Translations under genes and position numbers: made by a program
Part shown: in pieces, positions 9,494 through 18,024 of the stretch
Layout of the letters: every line of letters starts with the position of its first letter
Position numbering within the stretch: position 1 is the first letter of the stretch
Notes under the pieces: model-generated
What the model was told of the DNA's origin: nothing
The model's database searches: none
Seen by the model: the letters and a program-made list of their open reading frames with translations, nothing else
Source of the DNA: Paracrocinitomix sp040880585
Lineage (GTDB): Bacteria > Bacteroidota > Bacteroidia > Flavobacteriales_D > Crocinitomicaceae
Length of the DNA: 64,000 nucleotides
Direction: 5' to 3'
Assembly (NCBI GenBank): GCA_040880585.1
Contig: JBBDID010000026.1
Coordinates: forward strand, 62,001-126,000

Positions 9494-9889
9494 ATGAAAA
9501 AAGGGACAAAGCTATATAGTATATTGAATAATAAATGCCCCAAATGTCATAAAGGACGTTTTTTCGATAGTAGTAATCCGTATCAGTTATCAAAAATGGC
9601 AAGCATGCCTGAAAAATGCACTGAATGTGGGCAGAAATATGAGCCTGAAACGGGGTTTTATTTCGGGGCTATGTATGTAAGTTATGCTTTAGGTGTTGCC
9701 GTTTTTGTAAGCATTTGGATAGCTACAACTGTTCTGGTTCCGGACGTTAGTGCTTTAGTACTCATTGCTTTGATAGTAGGTGCTCTAATACTGTTGTTTC
9801 CGCTTTCATTTCGATTAGGGCGATTAGTATGGGCCAATCTTTTTATCAAGTATGATCCTGAATTGGCTAAAGAGAAAGAAGATGAATAA
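9494..9889 (+). CDS. DUF983 membrane protein with zinc ribbon
   Basis: Start taken at the ATG at 9494 (MKKGTKLYSILNNKCPKC), since the longer frame adds an implausible leader. The product is 131 aa. A four-cysteine ribbon is formed by CPKC (15-18) and CTEC (46-49). Two transmembrane helices follow, about residues 61-82 and 87-107. This is the DUF983 layout, a conserved Bacteroidota/Alphaproteobacteria family of unknown function that is often called a cytochrome-oxidase-linked protein. It is followed after 17 bp by the rhodanese gene. Confidence 0.8.
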   Translation: MKKGTKLYSILNNKCPKCHKGRFFDSSNPYQLSKMASMPEKCTECGQKYEPETGFYFGAMYVSYALGVAVFVSIWIATTVLVPDVSALVLIALIVGALILLFPLSFRLGRLVWANLFIKYDPELAKEKEDE

Positions 9890-9906
9890 ATTAAAAATTA
9901 AAAAGT

Positions 9907-10215
9907 ATGGGAATTTTAAGTAGTATATTAGGAAGAGGAAGCAATGCTGCCGCACAAGAATTAATTCAAAAGGGAGCGGTTATTATTGATGTAAGAACAG
10001 CGGGAGAATTTCAAGGAGGACATGTAGCAGGTTCTAAAAACATACCCTTGCAAGAAATTAAAAAAAGAGAAAAAGAGATCATGAAAATAGGAAAACCGCT
10101 TGTTTTTTGTTGTGCCTCAGGAGCACGAAGCGGTCAGGCAACTTCTTATTTTAAAAGTAAAGGACTGGAATGTGAGAATGGCGGAGGATGGTCACAAGTC
10201 AATGCTATGGTTTAG
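9907..10215 (+). CDS. Rhodanese-like single-domain sulfurtransferase
   Basis: A 102-aa single rhodanese domain. The persulfide-carrying cysteine is Cys69 in the loop CASGARSG; IIDVRTAGEFQGGHV (26-40) is the conserved CH2A/Asp-Val-Arg region. No signal peptide, so it acts in the cytoplasm, carrying or transferring sulfane sulfur. It is the last gene of the short Crp-DUF983-rhodanese run and is followed by a factor-independent terminator. Confidence 0.88.
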   Translation: MGILSSILGRGSNAAAQELIQKGAVIIDVRTAGEFQGGHVAGSKNIPLQEIKKREKEIMKIGKPLVFCCASGARSGQATSYFKSKGLECENGGGWSQVNAMV

Positions 10216-10241
10216 TGTCATCATTCTGATTTTGAGTTAAG

Positions 10242-10268
10242 CCGGTAGTAATAACTATCGGTTTTTTT
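10242..10268 (+). terminator. Factor-independent terminator after the rhodanese gene
   Basis: A stem CCGGTAGT / ACTATCGG with loop AATA and one G-U pair is followed by seven T. It lies 26 bp after the rhodanese stop. Confidence 0.8.
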
Positions 10269-10422
10269 GTAACTTTTTAAGCGAGTAGGTTGTTTAACGT
10301 TAAAGCACCAAACTTGACTTTTTTAGCAATCACCACACTAGCCCTCATTCCAAGGCTTCAGAAATGTAAAACCAAGTAGCTAACTTTGCTCAGGCAACAG
10401 CAAAGAATTGCAATGATGAAAT

Positions 10423-10780
10423 AGTCAAATATCATAGCAGTCAAGTTGTCAGTGATAAAAAAAAGAGTTAGATGGAAGAGTCGTAGTTCCATAGATGTCT
10501 GGAATAATTTCTCTGTGCTCTGCGGTTAATTCTGGCCTAAAAAAACCGCAAAGGCTGATTGCATCAGCTTCGCAGAGCAGACGCAGAGTTTTTAGGATAA
10601 TTTCTATATGTTCTATGTACCTATGTGGTTCTGTTTCTTTTTATTTACCACAAAGAATCATAGTTCACATAGATTTTACGGGCTTTCTATGTGCGCTATA
10701 TGCCTATGTGGTTCTTTACTTCGCCACCACCGTCAAATATCACAGCAGCGGAGTTATCAGTGAAAAAAAAAAGAGTTAGA
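10423..10780. repeat. Nested degenerate repeat array in a 690-bp gene-free stretch
   Basis: The interval 10269-10901 has no convincing gene. Two copies of a ~48-bp direct repeat beginning GTCAAATATCA and ending AAAAAAGAGTTAG (10423-10470 and 10732-10780) enclose five imperfect copies of a CTATGTG...CTATGTGGTT motif in alternating orientation: plus at about 10509-10529, minus at 10544-10588, plus at 10601-10630, minus at 10646-10674, plus at 10684-10716. An open frame over the array is repeat-derived and is not annotated. No transposase is adjacent. Confidence 0.72.
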
Positions 10781-10901
10781 AATTATTCATGAATTTTCTA
10801 TTTCAAAGCCAAACTGTCTGCTTCCCAAATCTATTGACATTTTGACTTTTTCCCAAAAAAAAATGGGACAGGCAATAACGAAAACCCATGAATAATCCGA
10901 C

Positions 10902-11306
10902 TTAACGCTTCACAGCAAACAAATCCCCAATTTTCATTTCACCGCTTGCTTCTTTTTCAAAAGGCAGATAAAAAACAGGGAGCACTTCAGATTCATGTGT
11001 AATGTCTATGGCTATGCAATCTTTCTTTTTTTCATCTGGCACTTCAATACTGACTTCATAAGTAAGTGCATAACCACACATCCGTTTTCCGGTCATTTCA
11101 ACTTCACAGTATTTTTTGAGGGTATCCATAACCTGGCTAATGGTGGGCATATTTTTATTGTCTACCTCCATTTCCAGCGGATGCACATTCCCAATTGTAT
11201 CTATGTACCCGCCAAAAGGATAGGCCTCTCCTGTTTCTTCGAGTAATTCTTTGGCATATTCAATACAATGCTCCAGTAATTTTTGATTTTCTTCTTTCAA
11301 ATTCAT
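10902..11306 (-). CDS. Unknown cytoplasmic protein, coupled to uvrB
   Basis: A 134-aa acidic protein with no signal peptide or membrane segment. It opens with a helical, glutamate-rich segment (MNLKEENQKLLEHCIEYAKE) and continues as a mixed alpha/beta domain containing YPFGGYIDTIG and GYALTYEVSIEVPD. I do not recognise the family. Its ATG overlaps the uvrB stop in an ATGA junction, so translation is coupled to uvrB and it is the last gene of the thioredoxin-ispH-uvrB operon. The position does not by itself show a DNA-repair role. Confidence 0.7.
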   Translation of the reverse strand: MNLKEENQKLLEHCIEYAKELLEETGEAYPFGGYIDTIGNVHPLEMEVDNKNMPTISQVMDTLKKYCEVEMTGKRMCGYALTYEVSIEVPDEKKKDCIAIDITHESEVLPVFYLPFEKEASGEMKIGDLFAVKR

Positions 11307-13321
11307 GATAGTGATGTTAGTTTCTTTTTGAGGACAAACATTTCGTCTCTCAATCTCGCCGCTTCGATAAAATCGAGTTGTTTAGCGGCAGATTCCATAT
11401 CCTTTTGTATTTTTTTGATCGTTTTTTCAATTTGATCTTTACTCATATATTCGATTACCGGATTTGCTGCCATGGCCCACTCCGTTTCCGTTTTGTATTC
11501 ACTCTCCTTTTTCTGCCCTGCGACTTTTGTGGACAGCATAATGCTCTCTTTTGATTTGTAAATTGCTTGTGGGCTTAAGCCATGTTCGGTATTGTACGCT
11601 TCCTGTATGCTACGCCGGCGATTGGTTTCATCTATGGTTTTACGCATAGAGTTGGTGATCTTATCGGCATACATAATGACCCGTCCATTCACATTCCTGG
11701 CCGCTCTTCCCACAGTTTGTACGAGTGAACGTTCAGATCGCAAAAAACCTTCTTTATCGGCATCTATAATAGCTACTAAAGAAACCTCCGGCAAGTCCAA
11801 GCCTTCTCTTAGTAAGTTGACACCGATCAATACATCAAAATCTCCCAATCGCAACTGCCGCAGAATTTCTACCCGTTCCAGCGTGTCCACGTCCGAGTGA
11901 ATGTAACGACAAGGAATCGCTAATTTATCCAAATATTTTTGCAATTCTTCTGCCATTCTTTTTGTGAGGGTGGTTACCAACACCCGCTCATCCAATTCTT
12001 TTCGCAAGTGTATTTCTTCAATCAAATCATCAATTTGATTCTTGCTGGGACGCACCTCGATCAAGGGATCCAAAAGTCCGGTTGGTCGAATTATCTGTTC
12101 CACAAAAATCCCTTCAGATTGTTCCAGTTCATAATCTGCCGGGGTAGCACTGACAAAAAGGGTTTGCCCGATTATCGCTTCAAATTCCTCAAATTTCAAT
12201 GGTCGATTGTCCATGGCTGCAGGTAAACGAAATCCAAACTCTACCAAATTTTGTTTTCTGGATCGATCTCCCCCGTACATGGCCCGTACTTGCGGTAAGG
12301 TAACATGACTTTCGTCTATCATCATTAAAAAATCATCCGGAAAATAATCAATTAAGCAGAAAGGCCGGGAACCCGGAGGCCGACCATCAAAATAACGGGA
12401 GTAATTTTCTATCCCCGAACAATATCCTAATTCACGGATCATTTCTAAGTCATAATTTACGCGGTCTTCAATCCGTTTGGCTTCCAAATATTTACCCTGA
12501 TCTTTCAGAAAATTCAGATGTTTCCCTAAATCTAACTCAATTTCACCGATAGCCTGGTTGATTGTGGACTGACTCGTTACGAATATGTTTGCGGGGAAGA
12601 TGTTGATGTCTTCATAATTGTCGATTTTACTATTGTTTAACGGATCAAACGTATAAATTTCTTCAATTTCATCTCCCCAAAAAATTACACGCAGTGCGTA
12701 ATCAACGTAAGCCAGATAAACATCAACGGTGTCTCCCTTGACCCTGAAATTTCCCCTTTCGGGCGCCGTATCATTGCGGGAATACAAATTCTCCACTAAT
12801 TTGAGTAAAAATTTATTGCGGGCGATTTGCATTCCCTTCTCAATATGAATGATACTTTCTTCAAATTCCTTTGGATTTCCAATTCCGTAAATACAGGATA
12901 CAGAAGCAACAATGATGACGTCCCTGCGTCCTGATAGAAGAGAAGAAGTAGCCGACAGCCGTAATTTCTCAATCTCATCATTGATCGCCATGTCCTTCTC
13001 AATAAATGTGTCCGTTACCGGTAAATAGGCTTCCGGTTGATAGTAATCGTAATAGGAAACAAAATATTCTACGGCATTCTCAGGAAAAAACTGCTTGAAT
13101 TCACCGTACAGTTGTGCTGCCAGGGTTTTATTGTGTGAAAGAATCAGGGTAGGGCGATTCAACTGTTCGATCACATTGGCCATGGTAAATGTTTTTCCGC
13201 TACCGGTGACGCCTAACAAAGTTTGAAAACGAACATCTGCTTTATATCCCTCCACCAATTGACGGATAGCTTCAGGTTGATCGCCTGTTGGTTGATATTC
13301 TGATATGAGTTTAAAATCCAT
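11303..13321 (-). CDS. uvrB: Excinuclease ABC subunit B
   Basis: UvrB is the damage-verifying DNA helicase-like subunit of nucleotide excision repair, loaded by UvrA and bound by UvrC. Walker A GVTGSGKT is at residues 37-44; the damage-probing beta-hairpin region is marked by YFVSYYDYYQPEAYLP around residue 88-103; helicase motif VI QTVGRAARN is present; a UVR (UvrC-binding) domain IEAARLRDEM lies at the C-terminus. 672 aa is full length. It overlaps ispH by 1 bp (TAATG) and the downstream unknown gene by 4 bp (ATGA). Confidence 0.98.
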   Translation of the reverse strand: MDFKLISEYQPTGDQPEAIRQLVEGYKADVRFQTLLGVTGSGKTFTMANVIEQLNRPTLILSHNKTLAAQLYGEFKQFFPENAVEYFVSYYDYYQPEAYLPVTDTFIEKDMAINDEIEKLRLSATSSLLSGRRDVIIVASVSCIYGIGNPKEFEESIIHIEKGMQIARNKFLLKLVENLYSRNDTAPERGNFRVKGDTVDVYLAYVDYALRVIFWGDEIEEIYTFDPLNNSKIDNYEDINIFPANIFVTSQSTINQAIGEIELDLGKHLNFLKDQGKYLEAKRIEDRVNYDLEMIRELGYCSGIENYSRYFDGRPPGSRPFCLIDYFPDDFLMMIDESHVTLPQVRAMYGGDRSRKQNLVEFGFRLPAAMDNRPLKFEEFEAIIGQTLFVSATPADYELEQSEGIFVEQIIRPTGLLDPLIEVRPSKNQIDDLIEEIHLRKELDERVLVTTLTKRMAEELQKYLDKLAIPCRYIHSDVDTLERVEILRQLRLGDFDVLIGVNLLREGLDLPEVSLVAIIDADKEGFLRSERSLVQTVGRAARNVNGRVIMYADKITNSMRKTIDETNRRRSIQEAYNTEHGLSPQAIYKSKESIMLSTKVAGQKKESEYKTETEWAMAANPVIEYMSKDQIEKTIKKIQKDMESAAKQLDFIEAARLRDEMFVLKKKLTSLS

Positions 13322-14541
13322 TAATCGTATCTCTCTTTAAAAGTTGTAACTGATTGATTCAATTCATCTTCAACTCCAAGGAGTTTTAGAATTTTAAGTA
13401 CAACCGCTTCTACTACTGTGTCTGGGCAAGAAGCTCCTGAAATGATTGCAATTCTTGACTTTTCCAATAACTCCTTGTTTAACACCGTTTCACTTTCAGT
13501 TTTATGATGAATATCAAAATACTCTATTTTTCCTTTTTTGTCAATAGCCTGATCTCTTTGAATGAAATAGGTAGGGCAATGTTGCTCCAGCATCTCTACC
13601 AGATGTGATGTATTTGAACTGTTTTTTCCTCCTACAACAAAAGCTAAATCAGGATTGTTATCAATAAGCGCTTTTACGGCAGTTTGATTGTCATTTGTGG
13701 CATAGCAGAGTGTATCACCGGTGTCAGCAAAGCTGTTTTGACCGTGTTTTTGAATCATTTGATCTTTCAGATAATCAGCAATTGCTTTTGTTTCATCTGC
13801 CAACATGGTAGTTTGGTTAACTACAGCAATTTTCCTGAAATCTTCTCTAAAATTGAATCCTTCAGAAGCTTTCCACTTAAAAAACACCTTCCAATCCCGG
13901 TCATCTGCCCTTGGATTCATGAAATCCTTTAACATTTGAGCTTCACGTATATTGGAAACTACAACTGTTTTGCCTATTTGAGATATTCTTGAAAATGTGG
14001 CCCGGGTTTCTTCATGGTGAAAGTCTCCATGAATGATGATGGTATATCCGTCTTTTGCGAGTTGATCACCCCTGTTCCATACTTTTTCAACAAAAGGGCA
14101 GGTGGTATCATAAGTGATTAATTCCGAACCTATTTGTTTTAGTTTATCCATTACAGAAAGGGAAGTTCCAAACGCTGGAATTATGACAATATCATTTTTA
14201 CTGATGTCAGACCAGGGTGTTATTTGTTTTCCATTGGTTTCCTGAATAAGTTGAACACCTTTTGACTGTAAATCTGTATTTACAAAAGGGTTATGAATAA
14301 TTTCCGAAATTAAATAAATCCTTTTATCGGGATGATCTGCCAGTATTTTGTAAACAATTTCTATTGCATTTTTTACTCCGAAACAAAATCCAAAATGTCT
14401 GGGAATTAAGATGTCGCATTTTGAAAAGTTTAAGATTGACGGAGAGAAATCTTTCTTTAAATGATCTTTTTTCTGCCGCACTTTATGGATAGTGTCAACA
14501 AATTCAGACTGATATTGATACGGTATATCAAAAGATCGCAT
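13321..14541 (-). CDS. ispH: 4-hydroxy-3-methylbut-2-enyl diphosphate reductase
   Basis: IspH is the iron-sulfur enzyme that makes IPP and DMAPP in the last step of the MEP isoprenoid pathway. The three cluster cysteines are Cys53 (FGFCFGVKNA), Cys148 (DTTCPFVEKV) and Cys279 (TLCYATNDNQ). At 406 aa it is the long form with an N-terminal extension (~45 aa), like that seen in plants and some Bacteroidota, rather than the ~315-aa enterobacterial form. It sits 3 bp downstream of the thioredoxin gene and overlaps uvrB by 1 bp. Confidence 0.95.
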   Translation of the reverse strand: MRSFDIPYQYQSEFVDTIHKVRQKKDHLKKDFSPSILNFSKCDILIPRHFGFCFGVKNAIEIVYKILADHPDKRIYLISEIIHNPFVNTDLQSKGVQLIQETNGKQITPWSDISKNDIVIIPAFGTSLSVMDKLKQIGSELITYDTTCPFVEKVWNRGDQLAKDGYTIIIHGDFHHEETRATFSRISQIGKTVVVSNIREAQMLKDFMNPRADDRDWKVFFKWKASEGFNFREDFRKIAVVNQTTMLADETKAIADYLKDQMIQKHGQNSFADTGDTLCYATNDNQTAVKALIDNNPDLAFVVGGKNSSNTSHLVEMLEQHCPTYFIQRDQAIDKKGKIEYFDIHHKTESETVLNKELLEKSRIAIISGASCPDTVVEAVVLKILKLLGVEDELNQSVTTFKERYD

Positions 14542-14544
14542 AGA

Positions 14545-15261
14545 TTAAGGACTGAGTTCTAAAAGATAGTCTAATAAGGTATAGTTGATCATGTCCCCTG
14601 AAAAATGCATTTCTGTTTCTCCATCCGGACTGATTACAAAAACTGAAGGAAAAGTGGTGCCGGAAAATTGCATAAATTGTTCTTTTTCCGAAACAAGGTA
14701 ACTATTAAAATCCTCTCCATTATTTTCTTTTAAAAAGCGGTCAGTATCTTCTCTATTTCCCGAAAAAAAGGTGTGAACAGTTATTTGTTGTCCGGCTTTT
14801 TTATTGATGGCGAGTTTACGACAGGCAGCTTTGCAATGCGGACAGCCGGTAGTAAAAAAAGCAGCAACGATTCGCTCCTCATTAAAGGTGAATTCGCCAT
14901 TTGTAGCTGTGGATAGGCTATCCATCTCTGCGATCTTTAAATCATCATCAAACATGCCGTAATCTACATCATAAATAGGGGAGATAAAGGAAATACCGAA
15001 AGCGGGTAACAAGGCAATTAAAAAAACATAAACGAATCGGATTTTTTTGGTTTTTTCAAAAAGGCTGAAGGCTAAAAAGAGCGCAATGGTAAAACTAATA
15101 ATTACGAGCAAACGCACATAAACAGATCCAAATACCCATCCCGATTTCAGGTGAACCACTAAAAAGCTCAAAATTTCTTCAAAAAAAACAGAAATAACAA
15201 AGGTTAGGGTAAGAAATACCAAAGCGAAAATAATTCTCATCAAATTGGATAAATGGTTCAA
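14545..15261 (-). CDS. Membrane-anchored thioredoxin-fold protein (CPHC)
   Basis: A 238-aa protein with three predicted helices (about residues 8-28, 48-66 and 75-95) followed by a thioredoxin-like domain with the redox motif CPHC at 140-143 (FFTTGCPHCKAAC) and a conserved cis-Pro region TTFPSVFV. CPHC is the DsbA-type active site. Topology places the redox domain outside the membrane if the N-terminus is inside. It is the first gene of a tight operon with ispH and uvrB; a role in thiol reduction or cluster protection for IspH is speculation. The family identity is only at the fold level. Confidence 0.78.
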   Translation of the reverse strand: MNHLSNLMRIIFALVFLTLTFVISVFFEEILSFLVVHLKSGWVFGSVYVRLLVIISFTIALFLAFSLFEKTKKIRFVYVFLIALLPAFGISFISPIYDVDYGMFDDDLKIAEMDSLSTATNGEFTFNEERIVAAFFTTGCPHCKAACRKLAINKKAGQQITVHTFFSGNREDTDRFLKENNGEDFNSYLVSEKEQFMQFSGTTFPSVFVISPDGETEMHFSGDMINYTLLDYLLELSP

Positions 15262-15277
15262 ACAAAATTAAACAAAA

Positions 15278-15299
15278 AAAGGAGCCTTTTGGCTCCTTT
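15278..15299 (-). terminator. Terminator for the lipocalin-like lipoprotein copy A
   Basis: Stem AAAGGAGCC / GGCTCCTTT with loop TTTT, flanked by an A tract on the left (U run on the minus strand). It lies 27 bp downstream of the minus-strand stop at 15326. Confidence 0.82.
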
Positions 15300-15325
15300 A
15301 AAATTTTAAATTGATCTTTCTTCAG

Positions 15326-15727
15326 TTATATCTTCTTGTACTCTGCTGTAGATGTTGAACCAAAGAAAGTTGTAGTAAGAACTAATTTATCACTTGTCAA
15401 CTCATCAATTGTACTTGAGATTGAAAATGTTCCAAAATTAGGATCTTCAACCTGATAAGTTAAAGTAGTACCATCTCCCGTAACTTTGTAATCCCAGGTA
15501 TCAGAATTACCGTCACTGTCTGTGTAAGTAGCAGGACACCACTCTTCTTTTTTCAATTTACAGTTTGTAAATGTTACCTGGCCTTTTGATGAATCAGGAA
15601 CTGTTTGCCCGTCAAATGAAACTTCTTCCCATGTTCCGTCTAACTTTTTTACTGCTCTTTGATCTTTACTACACGAAACTACAGCAACTGCTAAAATTAA
15701 CGTCGCTACATAAAATAACTTTTTCAT
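15326..15727 (-). CDS. Lipocalin-like small lipoprotein, copy A
   Basis: A 133-aa product with signal MKKLFYVATLILAVAVVSC (lipobox Cys19) followed by a lipocalin-like domain opening VKKLDGTWEEVSFDG. It is a close paralogue of copy B at 16370-16768: both share AVKKLDG(T/S)WEEVS, VPDSSKG, EDPNFG(T/S)F and STIDELT(S/K)(D/E)KLV(L/I)TTTFF. Its upstream region also resembles that of copy B (TTTTATATTTAC, then GC). The domain may bind a small hydrophobic ligand or simply stabilise the envelope; function unknown. See the duplication scar at 15820-15892. Confidence 0.82.
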   Translation of the reverse strand: MKKLFYVATLILAVAVVSCSKDQRAVKKLDGTWEEVSFDGQTVPDSSKGQVTFTNCKLKKEEWCPATYTDSDGNSDTWDYKVTGDGTTLTYQVEDPNFGTFSISSTIDELTSDKLVLTTTFFGSTSTAEYKKI

Positions 15728-15819
15728 TTTTTAACTGGTTTTAAATTATTAATAGCGGTAAATATAAAATTAAATTTTGAATAAAATGAATAGTGTGCAA
15801 TAAATATGAAAATTATAAC

Positions 15820-15892
15820 ACCTGACAGAGAAGGGTTTAAATCCCAATTGCGAGTGCTTTTTCATCAATATTGAACTGAGGATGATGAACGG
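15820..15892 (-). pseudogene. Remnant of the 3' end of the M20 amidohydrolase gene
   Basis: Translated on the minus strand this gives HHPQFNIDEKA, then LAIGI, a stop, then TLLCQVL and a stop. The intact M20 gene ends HHPQFNIDEKA, MTTGIQTLLCQILT, stop. The DNA from 15858 to 15892 matches 16897 onward almost base for base (only the C/T in GAAC/GAAT differs over the core). The fragment lies at the same place relative to lipoprotein copy A as the real M20 tail does relative to copy B. Confidence 0.88.
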
Positions 15893-15938
15893 TCTAAACT
15901 AATAATTTATTTTTAAAATTGATCGCATGATCACAAAA

Positions 15939-15964
15939 AAAAAGGAACCAAAAGGTTCCTTTTT
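15939..15964 (-). terminator. Terminator for the 74-aa lipoprotein gene
   Basis: Stem AAAAAGGAACC / GGTTCCTTTTT with loop AAAA, preceded by an A tract. It is 21 bp past the minus-strand stop at 15986; symmetrical enough to work in both directions. Confidence 0.83.
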
Positions 15965-15985
15965 AATGATATTATCCCGTTTTAC

Positions 15986-16210
15986 CTACTGTAATTCACA
16001 ATCTTGATAGTTATCTGTACCAAAAGAGTAATCGTAAGAATTACACTTTGTTTCGGCTTCATCCTTCTTCATGTCGGTAAAAGTAGTATCAGCACCGGTA
16101 TAAGATACTCCGCCAAAAGCGCCGTCACAAGAACATACCCAATCTTTTTTACAGGAAGTCATAGCGGCTAAACCACCTAAAACGAGAGTTGCTAGCATTA
16201 TTTTTTTCAT
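15986..16210 (-). CDS. Very small lipoprotein, unknown
   Basis: A 74-aa protein with signal MKKIMLATLVLGGLAAMTSC (lipobox Cys20) and a mature part of ~54 residues that has five cysteines (KKDWVCSCDG, AETKCNSYDY, QDCELQ), which may form disulfides in the periplasm. It sits between the two lipocalin-like paralogues and has its own terminator, so it is an independent unit. The fold is unknown. Confidence 0.68.
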   Translation of the reverse strand: MKKIMLATLVLGGLAAMTSCKKDWVCSCDGAFGGVSYTGADTTFTDMKKDEAETKCNSYDYSFGTDNYQDCELQ

Positions 16211-16325
16211 TGTCTGTTAAATTTTGATGAATATTGTTTTGAAGGTAATAAAAGAAGTCGAATTGTCAAAAAAAAATCAGAAACTAATCTAAATTGCTGA
16301 TTTTCCCTGATTTTTGAGCATAAAA

Positions 16326-16349
16326 AAAGGGAGCATAATAACTCCCTTT
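16326..16349 (-). terminator. Terminator for lipoprotein copy B
   Basis: Stem AAAGGGAG / CTCCCTTT with loop CATAATAA, and an A tract on the left. It lies 20 bp after the minus-strand stop at 16370. Confidence 0.8.
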
Positions 16350-16369
16350 ATACAGTTTTACAAACTAAA

Positions 16370-16768
16370 TTATTTCTTTTTGTACTCAGTAGTCCAAGTA
16401 TCAAAGAAAGTAGTAGTGATTACCAACTTTTCTTTTGTCAACTCATCAATTGTACTTATAAGCTCAAAGCTTCCAAAGTTTGGATCCTCATATTTCATGC
16501 TTAAAGTGGTTCCTTTTCCTGAAACTTTATAAGTGTAGTCTTCTTTGTCTCCGTCACTATATGTATAAGTGGCGTTACAATAGGTGTCATTTTTCAATTT
16601 ACAACTTTCAAAAGTTAGGGTACCTTTTGAAGAGTCAGGAACAGCAGTGCCGTCAATAGAAACTTCTTCCCATGAACCATCTAATTTTTTTACTGCTTGT
16701 TGATCTTTGTTACAAGAAATCACTGCAACTCCCAACGCAATAGTTGCTAATAAGAATAACTTTTTCAT
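16370..16768 (-). CDS. Lipocalin-like small lipoprotein, copy B
   Basis: Start taken at the ATG at 16766-16768 (MKKLFLLATIALGVAVISC, lipobox Cys19); an upstream ATG adds 34 residues that would destroy the signal peptide. The mature domain is the same as in copy A. The promoter-proximal sequence TTTTATATTTACGC recurs upstream of copy A. It lies 84 bp after the M20 gene. Function unknown. Confidence 0.82.
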   Translation of the reverse strand: MKKLFLLATIALGVAVISCNKDQQAVKKLDGSWEEVSIDGTAVPDSSKGTLTFESCKLKNDTYCNATYTYSDGDKEDYTYKVSGKGTTLSMKYEDPNFGSFELISTIDELTKEKLVITTTFFDTWTTEYKKK

Positions 16769-16851
16769 TTTAGTGTTTTTTAAATTTTGCGTAAATATAA
16801 AACTATTTTTAGTACAATGTGCGATTAAAAAATGTAAAACAAGGATTGACT

Positions 16852-18024
16852 TTAAGTCAATATCTGACACAAAAGCGTCTGAATTCCAGTAGTCATGGCT
16901 TTTTCATCAATATTGAATTGAGGATGATGAACGGGGTGGATGATTCCTTTTGTTTCATTGCGCACTCCAATACGGATGAAAGTGGCGGGAACCTCTAGTG
17001 AGTAATAAGCAAAATCTTCACCTGTAAGTCGTATGGGCAAATCAATGACATTATTTTCCCCCAATTGAAGAATTGCTTTGTTTTTTGCTTTTTCGGTCAG
17101 TTCGGGGTCATTTTCCAGATAGGGATAGCCTTTTCTGATTTCTAATTCAACAGTGCCTTCCATGGCCTCAACTATTCCTTTACATTGCTGTTCAATCAAA
17201 CGGTGAGCTTGGATTCTCCACTCTTCATTCATGGTTCTGAAGGTGCCTTGTATTTCTACTTTTGAGGGAATGATATTGGTAGCTCCCAAGCCTTCAATTC
17301 TGCCAAAAGACAGTACAGATGGAATTTGAGGTGGGCACTTTCGGCTAACAATTTGTTGCAGACCGGTAATGAGTTGGGCACTGATGGCAATGGGATCAAT
17401 ATTTTGATGGGGCATAGCTGCATGCCCCCCTTTTCCTTTTACCGTGAGATAAATTTCATCACAAGAAGCCATATACATTCCGGATTTAAAGCCGACTTTG
17501 CCCACTTCCAGTTCGGGAAAAACATGCAGGGCGTAAATCTCGTCTACTTTGGGGTTATTTAATACCCCTGCCTTGATCATCAGGTTGGCGCCTCCGGGTA
17601 ATTTTTCTTCAGCCGGTTGAAAGATCAGTTTTATCGTACAACTCAATTGCTCTTTGTTTTCCTGAAGAATTTTAGCTGTAGCCAGTAATATCGCCGTATG
17701 CACATCATGTCCACAGGCGTGCATGACGCCTTTATTCTGTGACTTGTAGGGCACATCATTTTCTTCTTCAATGGGTAAGGCGTCCATATCGGCTCGCAAA
17801 GCAATGCACTTTTCAGCCTTTGATGGCGGTTCGATTAAGGCAACAATTCCGGTTTCTACATATCCCGCACGATAAGAAATGCCCCATTCATCCAATTTAG
17901 ATTGAATAAATGCAGATGTATTTACTTCCTGAAAAGACAATTCAGGATGCTGATGGATGTGCCGGCGAATGGCTATGGCCTCATCTAGAATCTGAGTCGA
18001 TTGTTGTTGTATGAGTTGTTTCAT
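16852..18024 (-). CDS. M20 family amidohydrolase (N-acyl amino acid / hippurate hydrolase type)
   Basis: A di-zinc amidohydrolase of the M20D type, which removes acyl groups from amino acids. Residues are numbered from the ATG at 18022-18024. The metal site is MHACGHDVHT (starting at residue 101, with the cysteine at 104 and the histidine at 106); ADMDALPIEEENDVPY precedes it and PAEEKLPGGA (residues 137-146) holds the catalytic glutamate. A 390-aa length is normal. The start at 18024 overlaps tauE by 44 bp; a start at 18039 is possible. No signal peptide: cytoplasmic. Its 3' tail was copied into the scar at 15820-15892. Confidence 0.88.
   Translation of the reverse strand: MKQLIQQQSTQILDEAIAIRRHIHQHPELSFQEVNTSAFIQSKLDEWGISYRAGYVETGIVALIEPPSKAEKCIALRADMDALPIEEENDVPYKSQNKGVMHACGHDVHTAILLATAKILQENKEQLSCTIKLIFQPAEEKLPGGANLMIKAGVLNNPKVDEIYALHVFPELEVGKVGFKSGMYMASCDEIYLTVKGKGGHAAMPHQNIDPIAISAQLITGLQQIVSRKCPPQIPSVLSFGRIEGLGATNIIPSKVEIQGTFRTMNEEWRIQAHRLIEQQCKGIVEAMEGTVELEIRKGYPYLENDPELTEKAKNKAILQLGENNVIDLPIRLTGEDFAYYSLEVPATFIRIGVRNETKGIIHPVHHPQFNIDEKAMTTGIQTLLCQILT

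Noticed and set aside
10495..10779. A 94-aa open frame in the repeat array
   Set aside because: It lies wholly over inverted repeat copies, has cryptic signal-like stretches but no recognisable domain, and its codons simply translate the repeats.
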